56,182 nt of DNA, from NCBI GenBank assembly GCA_947259925.1, contig CAMYOG010000027.1:1-56182 (forward strand). Direction: 5' to 3'. Both the position numbers and the translations under genes were made by a program. The notes under the pieces were generated by a model. The model was not told where the DNA came from and made no database searches. It was given only the letters and a program-made list of their open reading frames with translations. This DNA comes from Thermoanaerobaculia bacterium. GTDB taxonomy: Bacteria > Acidobacteriota > Thermoanaerobaculia > Multivoradales > JAHEKO01. The first letter of the stretch is position 1. Each line of letters starts with the position of its first letter. Below, piece by piece: positions 8,481-16,546 of this stretch.

Positions 8481-8544
8481 GGTGCCAGGCCTGCAAGATG
8501 CGAGACACTGACGACCGCATCGTGCATCTTGCAGGCCTGGCACC
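8481..8544. repeat. Dispersed palindromic element, family A, copy 1
   Basis: Two 21-bp arms form a perfect inverted repeat, 8481-8501 and 8524-8544, around a 22-nt loop. The arm core is GCCAGGCCTGCAAGATGC. The element ends exactly where the stop codon of the HEAT-cyclophilin gene begins (8545), so the hairpin would form at the 3' end of that mRNA. Copies 2 and 3 lie at 27060-27136 and 37839-37914. Confidence 0.9.
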
Positions 8545-10569
8545 CTACTTGACGTACCTGTCCCCAGACGTTTCCGCCAGCCGCTCGATGACGTCCCCCT
8601 GCTCGATCAGGTCGAGGATCGGGTCTCCTGCCACCACCCGGCCGAAGCGCGTGAGGCCGCCCTCGAGGTGCGGCTGCGACGACAGCGTGATGAAGAACTG
8701 GCTACCGCCGGTGTCGGGGCCCGACAGTGCCATGCCGACGGCGCCCCGCTCGTACGGCAAGCGACTCGGCTCGTCGCGGATCGTGTAGCCCGGTCCACCC
8801 CAGCCGTCGCCGCGCGGATCGCCCGCCTGGACGACGAAGTCGGGCACCACACGATGGAACGAGATTCCGTCGTAGAAGCGCTGATTGGCGAGGTGCAAGA
8901 AGTTGTCACAGGTCAACGGCGCCACCGGGCAATCGAGCTCCAGCAGCAGGGTGCCGTGCCGGGTCTGGAGCTCGGCGTAACGGGGCTCGAGCGTCCGGTA
9001 GGCCAGCTCCCGGTAGTCGTCGATGCCGCGCCCGCTGTCGAACTCCCCCCGCGACGGTACCGGTCGCTCGAGCCGGCCGAGCGCGTCGGCCGCCCGGCGG
9101 CGCACCGGATAGTCCCAGCCCTGACTCATCTGCTCGAGGATCGCGACGATCACGCCCCGCTCGCGCGGCTCGACCTGGGCCCTGCGGGTCAGCGCCTCGA
9201 CGCCGTTGAGAGCGACGTCGACCAGATACCGATTGCCCGCGGCGACCAGTGGTCCTCGCAGCTCCTCGACCGACAGGACCGGGTGCGCACCGAGCCACTG
9301 GAGCACCGCCGCCTGCACCGCCCGGTCCTCGTCCCGCAGGGCGGCGCTGGCGATTTCGACCGCTGCCGGTCCGGGATCTTCGAGCAGCGCCGCCAGGGCG
9401 GCGAGCCGCACCGCCGGCTCTGGATCGTGCCGAAGCCGCTCCACCACCGCCCGCGCACCGAGCTCGCCGGCCGCGTCGGCGGCTCGCGCGCGCACCATCG
9501 GGTCGCCGTCGCGCGCCGCTTCGGCGATCAGATCCGCCGCCTTTGGATCGCGGCCGCCGGCGAGCGCCAGCAGGGCGAGCTCGCGCTGGTGCCGCGAAGC
9601 GCCGCGCGCGCGGCGCACCAACGCCGTACTCAGGGACTCGTTTCGGAGCCAGGCGCCGGCTGCTTCGACAGCGGTCAGACGGACACCGAGGCGCGGGTCG
9701 TCGAGGAGCCCCTCGAGCACCGGCACCCAGTCGGCGGGTGGCGCCGCGCGGCCGCTCGCGATCAGGGCGCGGGCGGCGTTGAGTGCGTGGACGACCGGGC
9801 CGCTGGCACTCTCGTCCAGCAGCGGCCGCAAGCGCTCCAGATCGGTCCGGTCGCCGGCGATCGCCAGGCCCCGCGCGGCCCACCCCCGAACCCACGGCTC
9901 GGGATCGCCCAGGAGCGAGCGCAGCTCGGCGACGGCTGCCACGGCGGCGCGCCGGGCGAGAGCGTAGGCCGCGCGGGCGCGTAGCTCGGCGGGCGCCTCG
10001 CTCAGGGCGCGGACCGCGAGCGGAGCGATCTCCTCGGGCTCGAATCGGAACAGGACCGGCACCAGCCGGTGCCAGCGCTCTTCCACCGCGAGCAGTGACA
10101 GTGCGGCCTCGACCTCTTCGAGCGGCCGGCCGATCCGTGCCAGCGCCTCGACGGCTCGCAGGCCGACCTCCCGGTCGTCGTCCGAGACCGCTACCAGGAG
10201 CGGCTCCGGATCGGTCGCCTCACCGAGCAGGCCGAGACCGAAGGCCGCTTCGCGCCGCACCTCCGGCCGTTGGTCCTCCAACAGCGACTCGAGGACCGGG
10301 CGCACGCCCGGATGCCCGATCCGACCGAGGCTGAGGGCCAGCTCGGGCCGCAGCTCCGGCTGCTCGGCCAGCAGGCGCCGGATGGTGAACGGCTCGTGAT
10401 AGCGGCGATCGGTGATCATCAGGAGGAAAGCACGCTCGGCCACTACCCCGGGAGTCGAGGCGGCCTCCGGCGGGCGCGCCGCCCGGGGCGGCTCCGCCGG
10501 TCGGGAGAGACATCCGAGCAGCAAGCCGGCGGCGGCCAACAGGGCGATCAGGGATCGGGACCGGTGCAT
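8545..10569 (-). CDS. HEAT-repeat lipoprotein fused to a cyclophilin-type peptidyl-prolyl isomerase
   Basis: 674 residues. A lipoprotein signal (ALLAAAGLLLGC, Cys20) puts it in the periplasm on a membrane. Residues about 55-500 are HEAT/PBS-lyase-like helical repeats rich in Ala, Arg, Leu and Glu (for example RPEVRREAAFGLGLLGEA, DPMVRARAADAAGELGARAV). The last 145 residues are a bacterial cyclophilin with ISFHRVVPDFVVQAGDPRGD, then GAVGMAL and GGSQFFIT, which include the catalytic Arg and substrate-pocket Phe residues of the family. Cyclophilins isomerise X-Pro bonds; the HEAT array may supply client or partner binding. The gene starts 7 nt after the phosphoesterase stop, so it probably ends that operon, and a palindromic repeat directly follows it. 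Confidence 0.9.
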   Translation of the reverse strand: MHRSRSLIALLAAAGLLLGCLSRPAEPPRAARPPEAASTPGVVAERAFLLMITDRRYHEPFTIRRLLAEQPELRPELALSLGRIGHPGVRPVLESLLEDQRPEVRREAAFGLGLLGEATDPEPLLVAVSDDDREVGLRAVEALARIGRPLEEVEAALSLLAVEERWHRLVPVLFRFEPEEIAPLAVRALSEAPAELRARAAYALARRAAVAAVAELRSLLGDPEPWVRGWAARGLAIAGDRTDLERLRPLLDESASGPVVHALNAARALIASGRAAPPADWVPVLEGLLDDPRLGVRLTAVEAAGAWLRNESLSTALVRRARGASRHQRELALLALAGGRDPKAADLIAEAARDGDPMVRARAADAAGELGARAVVERLRHDPEPAVRLAALAALLEDPGPAAVEIASAALRDEDRAVQAAVLQWLGAHPVLSVEELRGPLVAAGNRYLVDVALNGVEALTRRAQVEPRERGVIVAILEQMSQGWDYPVRRRAADALGRLERPVPSRGEFDSGRGIDDYRELAYRTLEPRYAELQTRHGTLLLELDCPVAPLTCDNFLHLANQRFYDGISFHRVVPDFVVQAGDPRGDGWGGPGYTIRDEPSRLPYERGAVGMALSGPDTGGSQFFITLSSQPHLEGGLTRFGRVVAGDPILDLIEQGDVIERLAETSGDRYVK

Positions 10570-10576
10570 GCGGCGA

Positions 10577-11320
10577 TCAGATGCCGACCGCCAGCCGCTG
10601 CGCGAGCACCGGCGGCAAGCCGGCGTCGAGAATGCTCTGCTGTGCCTGCTCGAGGGGGTATTCGATCCGATGTGGCGTCACCGAGTGGCTCTCGCTGTCG
10701 AAGATCATGTACGCGGCACGCGGATCGCGGTCTCGCGGTTGGCCGACCGAGCCCGGGTTGACCAGATAGAGTCGATCGGCCGCCAGCTCGATCTCTCCAT
10801 CGTCCGCATCCAGGATGCGGACGTCGACGCTACCGCCGTTACCGGTGAACAGCGTCGGGATGTGTGTGTGCCCGAAGAAGGTAACCGCAACCGGCGCGGT
10901 CTCGAAGACCCGCTGCGCCTGGTCGGTCGACAGCAGGTACTCGTCCTCGTCGAGGGGCGAGCCGTGACAGATCGCCACTCCCGGTCCGACTTCGAGCGGC
11001 CCGAGCGGCAGCTCGCGTACGTACTCGAGGTTGTCGCCGGTCAGCGCCGCGGTCGTCCACTCGACCGCGGTCAGGGCGATCTGATTGAAGCCGGCACCGT
11101 CTTCGAGCTCTGCGACGACCTTGTCGTGGTTGCCGCGGATGACCCGCGTCGGCAGGGCGAGGTCGCGCACGATCTCGACCACCTCGTTGGGACCGGCACC
11201 GTAGCCAACCAGATCCCCGAGCACCAGGATCTGGTCCAGCGGCTCGTCCGCGGTGACTCGCAGCACCGCCTCCAGCGCCTGCGAGTTGCCGTGGATGTCG
11301 GTCAGGATCAGGTAGCGCAC
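10577..11320 (-). CDS. Metallophosphoesterase (calcineurin-like, YfcE/MJ0936-type)
   Basis: 247 residues with the full set of metal ligands: LTDIHGN (Asp8, His10), LVLGDLVGYG, IRGNHDK, AICHGSP and FFGHTHIP. The fold is that of small calcineurin-like phosphoesterases, which hydrolyse phosphodiesters or protein phosphoserine with two metal ions; the natural substrate cannot be told. Its start overlaps the end of aroK by 13 nt, so the two are translationally linked. The beta-hairpin segment near 150-185 and the NPGSVGQPRD segment (around 195-204) are typical of the family. Confidence 0.9.
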   Translation of the reverse strand: MRYLILTDIHGNSQALEAVLRVTADEPLDQILVLGDLVGYGAGPNEVVEIVRDLALPTRVIRGNHDKVVAELEDGAGFNQIALTAVEWTTAALTGDNLEYVRELPLGPLEVGPGVAICHGSPLDEDEYLLSTDQAQRVFETAPVAVTFFGHTHIPTLFTGNGGSVDVRILDADDGEIELAADRLYLVNPGSVGQPRDRDPRAAYMIFDSESHSVTPHRIEYPLEQAQQSILDAGLPPVLAQRLAVGI

Positions 11321-11847
11321 CGTTCCCCCTCGAGGAGGCCGGCGATCCGCGCGGCGACCTCGGCGGCTTCCTCGTCGGCGCCGACGTCGACTCTGAGATC
11401 GGCCTGCTGGTAGGACGAGAGGCGGCTCTCGAACAGGTCGCGCGCCCGCTCGGGGTCGACGAACAGCGGTCGCTCACCCGTCGGTCGGTCCGCCAGCCGG
11501 TCGACAATGGTCTCGAACTCCGGGTTGAGCCAGACCGTCGTGCCGCTCTCCTTCATCAGGCGCCGATTCCCCGGATCGACGACCGCGCCGCCACCCGCGG
11601 CGACGACCACGTCGGCCGCCGCGGCCGCCCGGCGCAGGGCGTGCCGTTCGAGCGTCCGGAACGCCGCTTCGCCCTCGTCCGCGAAGATACTCGCGATCGT
11701 CCGGCCGGCCTCGCGCTCGATCGCCTGGTCGAGGTCGATGAACTCGAAGCCGAGGTTGGCGGCCAGCCGCCGGCCCACGGTGGTCTTGCCCGAGCCCATG
11801 AATCCAACCAAGAAGACCCGCGTCCGGGAGCGTTCAGCCGGCGTCAC
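11308..11847 (-). CDS. aroK: Shikimate kinase
   Basis: 179 residues, normal for the family. It phosphorylates shikimate at O3 with ATP, the fifth step of the chorismate pathway, in the cytoplasm. Walker A is GFMGSGKTTVGRRLA, followed by the shikimate-binding DLDQAIE and EAAFRTLE segments and the VVAAGGGAVVDPGNR loop; the lid carries RPTGERPL. Its start overlaps the MetS-like gene by 14 nt and its end overlaps the phosphoesterase by 13 nt, so these genes are packed into one operon of unrelated functions. Confidence 0.95.
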   Translation of the reverse strand: MTPAERSRTRVFLVGFMGSGKTTVGRRLAANLGFEFIDLDQAIEREAGRTIASIFADEGEAAFRTLERHALRRAAAAADVVVAAGGGAVVDPGNRRLMKESGTTVWLNPEFETIVDRLADRPTGERPLFVDPERARDLFESRLSSYQQADLRVDVGADEEAAEVAARIAGLLEGERCAT

Positions 11848-11959
11848 CCACCTCGCGCTTGGCGCTCTCCGAGCGGACGGCCCGCGTCAACAGATAGAGG
11901 AACCCGCCCCAGATCAGGCCGGGGATGAGCACCATCATCAGGACCGCGATTCCGCTCAT
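11834..11959 (-). CDS. MetS-like small subunit of an NSS transporter
   Basis: 41 residues from ATG 11959: one membrane helix (AVLMMVLIPGLIWGGFLYLL) and a charged tail. It starts at an ATGA overlap with the stop of the NSS transporter gene. In the MetP-MetS system a comparable small one-helix protein is needed for transport by the partner sodium symporter; the assignment rests on size, membrane helix, small-subunit style sequence and strict coupling, not on a full match. A long in-frame open stretch reaches upstream to 13129 but is a shadow of the transporter gene. Confidence 0.7.
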   Translation of the reverse strand: MSGIAVLMMVLIPGLIWGGFLYLLTRAVRSESAKREVGDAG

Positions 11960-13401
11960 GAGCTCGCCTCTTTGACGCCGGCGGCCTTGCGCGCCAGCCA
12001 TCGATTCAATACCAGGAGAACCAGTAGCGCTATCGCAAACTGCGCAAGGACGGTGCCGACGTTGGCGGTGCCCAGCGGGTTCAGCCAGTCGGGATCCCAG
12101 GTACGCGCCTGCCAGAGCCACCAGACCATCAGAGCCACCGCCTCGATCGGCACCACGAACGCGATCAGGAACGTCCACCAGCGTCCGATCCGCAGGTCGG
12201 CGCCCGGGCCGTTGATCACTTCGCTGCGCATCCGCTCGAGACCGAACCGGCGCGCTGCGATCGCGAAGAACAGGCCCGAGAGCATCAGGCCGACGCCCCA
12301 GACCCAGTCCTGATTGTGGAAGAAGTCGAGCGATCGCGCCGACGGCAGCCCGAAGATCAGGCCCGCCCCGGCGATGGTCAGCAGCGCCTGCCGGCGCCGG
12401 AATCCGACGTCGATCAGCACCCGTGTCGCCAGCTCGATCATCGAGATCAGACTGGTCAGGGCCGCGAACGAGAGACCGAGGAAGAAGAGGGTCATGAAGA
12501 AGCCGCCGGCCGGCATCTGCGCGAAGAGTTGCGGCATCCAGACGAAGGTCAGTCCCTCGTTGCCGGCGCCAACGATCTCGCTGCTGGCACCCGGGTTGAG
12601 CGCGAAGACCGTGCACAGGACCATGATGCCGGCCAGGAGCGACACCGAGTTGTTGCCGAAACCGATCATGAACGCGTTGAGCGGCACGTCCTCGCGCGCC
12701 CGCATGTAGATCGCGTAGGTCAGGATCAGACCCCAACCGGCGCCGGTGTCCCAGGCGTTCTGGGTAAGCGCCTGAAGCCAGATGTTGACGTCGCCGAGCG
12801 CCGACCAGTCGGGGGCGAACAGGAACTCCAGCCCACGCTCGGCACCCGGCAGGGTGACCGCCCGGACCGCCAGGATGACCACCAGAACAAACAGTGTCGG
12901 GATCAGGACCTTGGCGACGCGCTCGATGCCGCGGACGCCGAACCAGCAGACCGAGACCCCCAGACCGAGCGCCAGGGCATGGGTGAGCATCGGCCAGTAG
13001 GAGGTGGTGAACGACTCCCAGACCACGGTCGCGTCCGCGCTCTTCAGGCCACCGGTCGCCGCCGCCGCCAGATAGCGCAGACACCAGCCCGCGACCACCG
13101 AGTAGTAGAACATGATCGCGGTCGCGCACAACGCCACCCAGCCGCCCATCCAGGCGAACTTCTTCCCCGCCATCCGCACGAACGCTCCGACCGTGCCGTG
13201 GCGGGCGTGCTTGCCGAACGAGAACTCGACCATCATCAGCGGCACCGACCAGAGGATCAGGAAGACGACCCAGGCGACCAGGAAGCTACCGCCACCGTTG
13301 GTGGCGACGATCCGCGGGAACCGCCAGATGTTGCCGGTGCCCACCGCCATGCCGAGCGTCGCCAGCACCAATCCCCAGCGGCTGCTGAACCGTTCAGTCA
13401 T
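11956..13401 (-). CDS. Neurotransmitter:sodium symporter (NSS) family transporter
   Basis: 481 residues with about 11-12 membrane helices. TM1 has the sodium/substrate signature MAVGTGNIWRFPRIVATNGG, and later segments NAWDTGAGWGLILTYAIYM and GFGNNSVSLLAGIMV match TM6-7 of the LeuT fold. It should import an amino acid with sodium at the inner membrane; the coupled MetS-like gene hints at methionine or alanine-type substrates, which is inference. The ATG at 13401 (MTERFSSRWG) is chosen over an in-frame start at 13476 because TM1 follows at the family's usual distance and because it gives an 8-nt overlap with the thiE stop. Confidence 0.93.
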   Translation of the reverse strand: MTERFSSRWGLVLATLGMAVGTGNIWRFPRIVATNGGGSFLVAWVVFLILWSVPLMMVEFSFGKHARHGTVGAFVRMAGKKFAWMGGWVALCATAIMFYYSVVAGWCLRYLAAAATGGLKSADATVVWESFTTSYWPMLTHALALGLGVSVCWFGVRGIERVAKVLIPTLFVLVVILAVRAVTLPGAERGLEFLFAPDWSALGDVNIWLQALTQNAWDTGAGWGLILTYAIYMRAREDVPLNAFMIGFGNNSVSLLAGIMVLCTVFALNPGASSEIVGAGNEGLTFVWMPQLFAQMPAGGFFMTLFFLGLSFAALTSLISMIELATRVLIDVGFRRRQALLTIAGAGLIFGLPSARSLDFFHNQDWVWGVGLMLSGLFFAIAARRFGLERMRSEVINGPGADLRIGRWWTFLIAFVVPIEAVALMVWWLWQARTWDPDWLNPLGTANVGTVLAQFAIALLVLLVLNRWLARKAAGVKEASS

Positions 13402-14047
13402 TACGAAGCTCCCCTGCGACCGCCCGCAGTAGACGCCGGCAGTTGGCGCCGATGTCCCCGTGACAGATGGCCCCAATCATAGCGGCCGAGTCGGCCCCCG
13501 TGTCGAGCACCGAACCGATGTTGCCGACGTCGATGCCGCCGATCGCCACCAGCGGCTTGCGGGTCAGCGCGCGCGCCCGGCGCAAGCTCCGGAGGCCGAC
13601 GACCGGATCCGGGTCGCTCTTGCTGGCGGTGGCGAAGACCGGTCCGAAGGCGACCACGTCCACGGCCGGATCCGCGTCCGCGGTCAGCACCTGCTCCGAA
13701 TCGTGGGTGGAGCGACCGATCCAGAGCTTCGGACCGACCACGCGGCGCGCGGCCACCGGCGGCAGATCGGCCTGGCCCAGCTGTAGCCCGCGGAATGGGA
13801 AGAGCGCGGCGAGATCGGCGCGATCGTCGAGCCAGAGCTCACAGTCGAGGCCGGTGGTCGCCTCCAGGCACTCCTCGATTCGCCGGTAGAGCTCGCGATC
13901 TGCCAGCGCTTTCGCTCGGATCTGGATCCACCTCACGCCCGAGCGCGCGATCTCGACCACCGCCTCGGCGAGTCGCTCCGCTCCGAGCGCCGACACGTCG
14001 GCGATCGCGTAGACGCGAGGAGGTCGGGCGGCCAGCGTGTCCGGCAT
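13394..14047 (-). CDS. thiE: Thiamine-phosphate synthase
   Basis: 217 residues from ATG 14047. It joins HMP pyrophosphate and HET phosphate to make thiamine phosphate on a TIM barrel. Recognised segments are VRWIQIRAKALADRELY (pyrophosphate site), LDDRADLAAL, GLQLGQADLP, FGPVFATASKSDPDP (the family has GP-x-F-x-T-x-SK) and LVAIGGIDVGNIG. It sits 29 nt after accC and overlaps the NSS gene by 8 nt. No other thiamine gene is near, so it is a lone thi gene carried in a mixed operon. The open frame extends to 14413 across accC, but the family's N-terminus fits the chosen ATG. Confidence 0.92.
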   Translation of the reverse strand: MPDTLAARPPRVYAIADVSALGAERLAEAVVEIARSGVRWIQIRAKALADRELYRRIEECLEATTGLDCELWLDDRADLAALFPFRGLQLGQADLPPVAARRVVGPKLWIGRSTHDSEQVLTADADPAVDVVAFGPVFATASKSDPDPVVGLRSLRRARALTRKPLVAIGGIDVGNIGSVLDTGADSAAMIGAICHGDIGANCRRLLRAVAGELRND

Positions 14048-14076
14048 GCGGCTCGGATGTCGGGCAGGACGGCAGG

Positions 14077-15417
14077 CTACCGACGACTGCTGAAGCCCTC
14101 CATGAATCGGGTCGAGAAGTCTCCGCTGCGGAAGCTCCGGTCGGCCATGATCCGCCGGTGGAGCGGAATCGAGGTCTGGATCCCCTCGACCACGAAGAAC
14201 TCGAGCGCTCGCGCCATCCGCTCGATCGCCTCGGCCCGATCCCGGCCGTGGGCGATCAGCTTGGCGATCAGCGAATCGTAGTACGGCGGCATCACGTAGT
14301 CCTCGTAGACGTGCGTGTCGAGGCGGATGCCCGGTCCGCCCGGTGGATGGAACGTCTCGATCCGGCCGGGCGAGGGGATGAACCGCTCCGGGTCTTCGGC
14401 GTTGATCCGGCACTCGATGGCGTGGCCGCGGGCGGTCTTGCCAGCTGGCACGTCCAGCCGGCCGCCCGAGGCGACTTCGAGCTGGAGCTTGATCAGGTCG
14501 ACCCCGGTGACCATCTCGGTCACCGGATGCTCGACCTGGATCCGAGTGTTCATCTCCATGAAGTAGAAGCTGCCGTCCCGATCGAGCAGGAACTCGACCG
14601 TGCCGGCGTTGTGATAGCCGACGTGCTCGGCCAGGCGCACCGCGGCCGTGCCCATCTCGTCACGGAGCTCCGGCGTCAGCGCCGGAGAGGGCGACTCCTC
14701 GACCAGCTTCTGATGGCGGCGCTGAATCGAGCACTCGCGCTCACCCAGGTGCATGACGTCTCCGTGCTGGTCACCGACCACCTGGAATTCGACGTGCCGT
14801 GGCTCGACCAGGTACTTCTCGAGATAGAGGGTGCCGTCGCCGAACGCCTTCGATGCCTCCTCACGGGCGGTCGCCAACTGAGCTTCGAGCGCCTCGCTGT
14901 CGGTGACGATCCGCATGCCGCGACCGCCACCACCTGCTGCCGCCTTGAGGATCACCGGATAGCCGACCCGACCGGCGAGCTCGGCGGCATCGTGGGCGCT
15001 GGCGATCGAGCGCTTGCTGCCCGGCAGCACCGGCACGCCGGCCTCGCGGGCGGTGTTGCGGGCCGCCGCCTTGTCGCCCATCAGCCGGATCGTCTGCGCG
15101 TCGGGCCCGATCCAGGCGAGATTGCACTCCGCCAGAACCTCGGCGAAGTGGGCGTTCTCGGCCAGGAAGCCGTAGCCCGGGTGGATCGCCTCGGCGCCGG
15201 TGATCTCGGCCGCCGAGACGATCGCCGAGATGTTCAGGTAGCTGTCCACCGAAGCCGGCGGCCCGATGCAGATCGCCTCGTCGGCGTAGGTGACGTGGAG
15301 GCTCTCGGCGTCCGCCGTGCTGTGCACCGCGACCGTCTCGATGCCCAGCTCACGGCACGCGTGGATGATCCTGAGCGCGATCTCCCCGCGGTTGGCGATC
15401 AGTATCTTCTTGAACAC
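14077..15417 (-). CDS. accC: Biotin carboxylase subunit of acetyl-CoA carboxylase
   Basis: 446 residues, normal length. It carboxylates biotin on the carrier protein with ATP and bicarbonate, the first half-reaction of malonyl-CoA synthesis. The N-terminal fold opens with [20 protein letters not shown]. The ATP-grasp domain shows [34 protein letters not shown] and [14 protein letters not shown], and the catalytic stretch [20 protein letters not shown]. Start is GTG. It follows accB but is separated from it by a 246-bp gap holding an unusual inverted-repeat element. Confidence 0.97.
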   Translation of the reverse strand: MFKKILIANRGEIALRIIHACRELGIETVAVHSTADAESLHVTYADEAICIGPPASVDSYLNISAIVSAAEITGAEAIHPGYGFLAENAHFAEVLAECNLAWIGPDAQTIRLMGDKAAARNTAREAGVPVLPGSKRSIASAHDAAELAGRVGYPVILKAAAGGGGRGMRIVTDSEALEAQLATAREEASKAFGDGTLYLEKYLVEPRHVEFQVVGDQHGDVMHLGERECSIQRRHQKLVEESPSPALTPELRDEMGTAAVRLAEHVGYHNAGTVEFLLDRDGSFYFMEMNTRIQVEHPVTEMVTGVDLIKLQLEVASGGRLDVPAGKTARGHAIECRINAEDPERFIPSPGRIETFHPPGGPGIRLDTHVYEDYVMPPYYDSLIAKLIAHGRDRAEAIERMARALEFFVVEGIQTSIPLHRRIMADRSFRSGDFSTRFMEGFSSRR

Positions 15418-15436
15418 GCGAGAAGCCGGAAGGCGC

Positions 15437-15666
15437 TAGCCTGACCTTCTCACCGGCTTCCGTCGCGAGCCGGCGTAGGTGCCTGAAGATACAGGACGTC
15501 GCGACCGAGGGCACCACAGGCGTACTCGAAGTACGTCGAGGATGCCCGACCGAGCAGAACGTCCCACCAGCATCAGATCAGATCCGCCAGCGAGCACAGC
15601 GAGCCAAGTCCTGTAGATTTGGGTACATACGGGGCGCAGTAGGAAGCTGGTGAGAAGGTCAGGCTA
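15437..15666. repeat. 230-bp element with 25-bp inverted termini between accB and accC
   Basis: The ends, 15437-15461 and 15642-15666, are inverted copies with one mismatch (core AGCCTGACCTTCTCACC). A nested 8-bp pair follows inside (TACAGGAC at 15490-15497 and GTCCTGTA at 15608-15615), plus a compact hairpin CGTACT-CGA-AGTACG at 15521-15535. The outer right arm includes the accB stop codon. No reading frame inside looks coding. It could be a miniature inverted-repeat element or a structured leader that controls accC. Confidence 0.75.
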
Positions 15667-16155
15667 CTCCGCCTCGATCGCGAACAGGGGCTCCCCGAAC
15701 TCGACCGGTTGCGCGTTCTTCGGGTAGATCTCGCGTAGGACCCCGTCTGCGTCCGACTCGATCTCGTTCATCAGCTTCATCGCCTCTACGATGCACAGCA
15801 CCTGGCCCCGCTTCACCCGATCGCCGACTCTCACGTAGGGGTCGGCGTCCGGGTTGGGGGCGGCGTAGAAGGTACCGACGATCGGCGAGTGCAGGACGTG
15901 GAGTCCGTCGGTGGCGGCCGGCCCTTCCGGCTCGGCCGGCGGCGCGGAGCTCGGCGGCGGCAGGTCGGCCTCGGGCGCCGGGGCCGGCGGGGACGCCGGC
16001 TCGGGCGTCCCCGGATGAGCCACCGAGACCTTTCCCCGCGCGGCGTCGTAGCCGTCGATGCGTAACTTGAAGCCGGAGCGCTCGATCTCGAACCGTTGCA
16101 GGCGCCGCTCGGTGACGATCTCGATCAACTCCTTGATCTGCTCGAAGGTCAGCAA
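15664..16155 (-). CDS. accB: Biotin carboxyl carrier protein of acetyl-CoA carboxylase
   Basis: 163 residues. It carries the covalently bound biotin between biotin carboxylase and carboxyltransferase. An N-terminal helical region (FEQIKELIEIVTERRLQRFEI) is followed by a Pro/Ala-rich linker at about 55-85 and the C-terminal biotinyl domain at about 86-163, with the biotinylation motif EAMKLMNE. Start appears to be TTG after GAGGGG. The stop lies in the right arm of the inverted-repeat element separating it from accC. Confidence 0.95.
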   Translation of the reverse strand: MLTFEQIKELIEIVTERRLQRFEIERSGFKLRIDGYDAARGKVSVAHPGTPEPASPPAPAPEADLPPPSSAPPAEPEGPAATDGLHVLHSPIVGTFYAAPNPDADPYVRVGDRVKRGQVLCIVEAMKLMNEIESDADGVLREIYPKNAQPVEFGEPLFAIEAE

Positions 16156-16187
16156 AGGATACCCCTCTCGAACGCTCCGTTCGTGCC

Positions 16188-16544
16188 CTAGACCAGGTCG
16201 GACTCGAAGTCGAGGCTGGCCCGGCGCAGCTCGTAGCGGGCCCGCCCGACGCTGCAGCCCTGGCTCAGCACCAGCAGCAGATAGTACTCGTCGGTCAGCG
16301 AGCCGAGCATCAGCGAGTACTTGTCGGTGGTCAAGGCGAACTGCCGCACCGGCCCGACCGCCATCTCACGCTGGTCGTTGGCGATGGCTCGCACCTGGTT
16401 CACCAGTTCCGCTGCCACTGTCTCGATGTCGAGGTCGGTGCTCCCGTACGATTCGACCGGGATCCCGTCCTGGGCGACCAGGGAGACCGCCAGGGCGTCC
16501 TCTAGACGGCCGTGGATCCGCTGCAGCCGTTCGGCGAACATCAA
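16188..16544 (-). CDS. Roadblock/LC7-domain protein
   Basis: 118 residues that fit a single roadblock/LC7 domain: FAERLQRIHGRLEDALAVSLVAQDGIPVESY, then FALTTDKYSLMLGSL and YYLLLVLSQGCSVGRARYEL. Proteins of this fold act as regulators of small Ras-like GTPases (MglB type) or as dimeric scaffolds. No GTPase gene is nearby. It lies 2 nt after a TPR gene and 32 nt before accB, so all four genes may be co-transcribed. Confidence 0.8.
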   Translation of the reverse strand: MMFAERLQRIHGRLEDALAVSLVAQDGIPVESYGSTDLDIETVAAELVNQVRAIANDQREMAVGPVRQFALTTDKYSLMLGSLTDEYYLLLVLSQGCSVGRARYELRRASLDFESDLV

Positions 16545-16546
16545 GG

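Noticed and set aside
11834..13129. 432-codon frame ending in the MetS-like protein
   Set aside because: All but the last 41 residues are a shadow of the NSS transporter gene.
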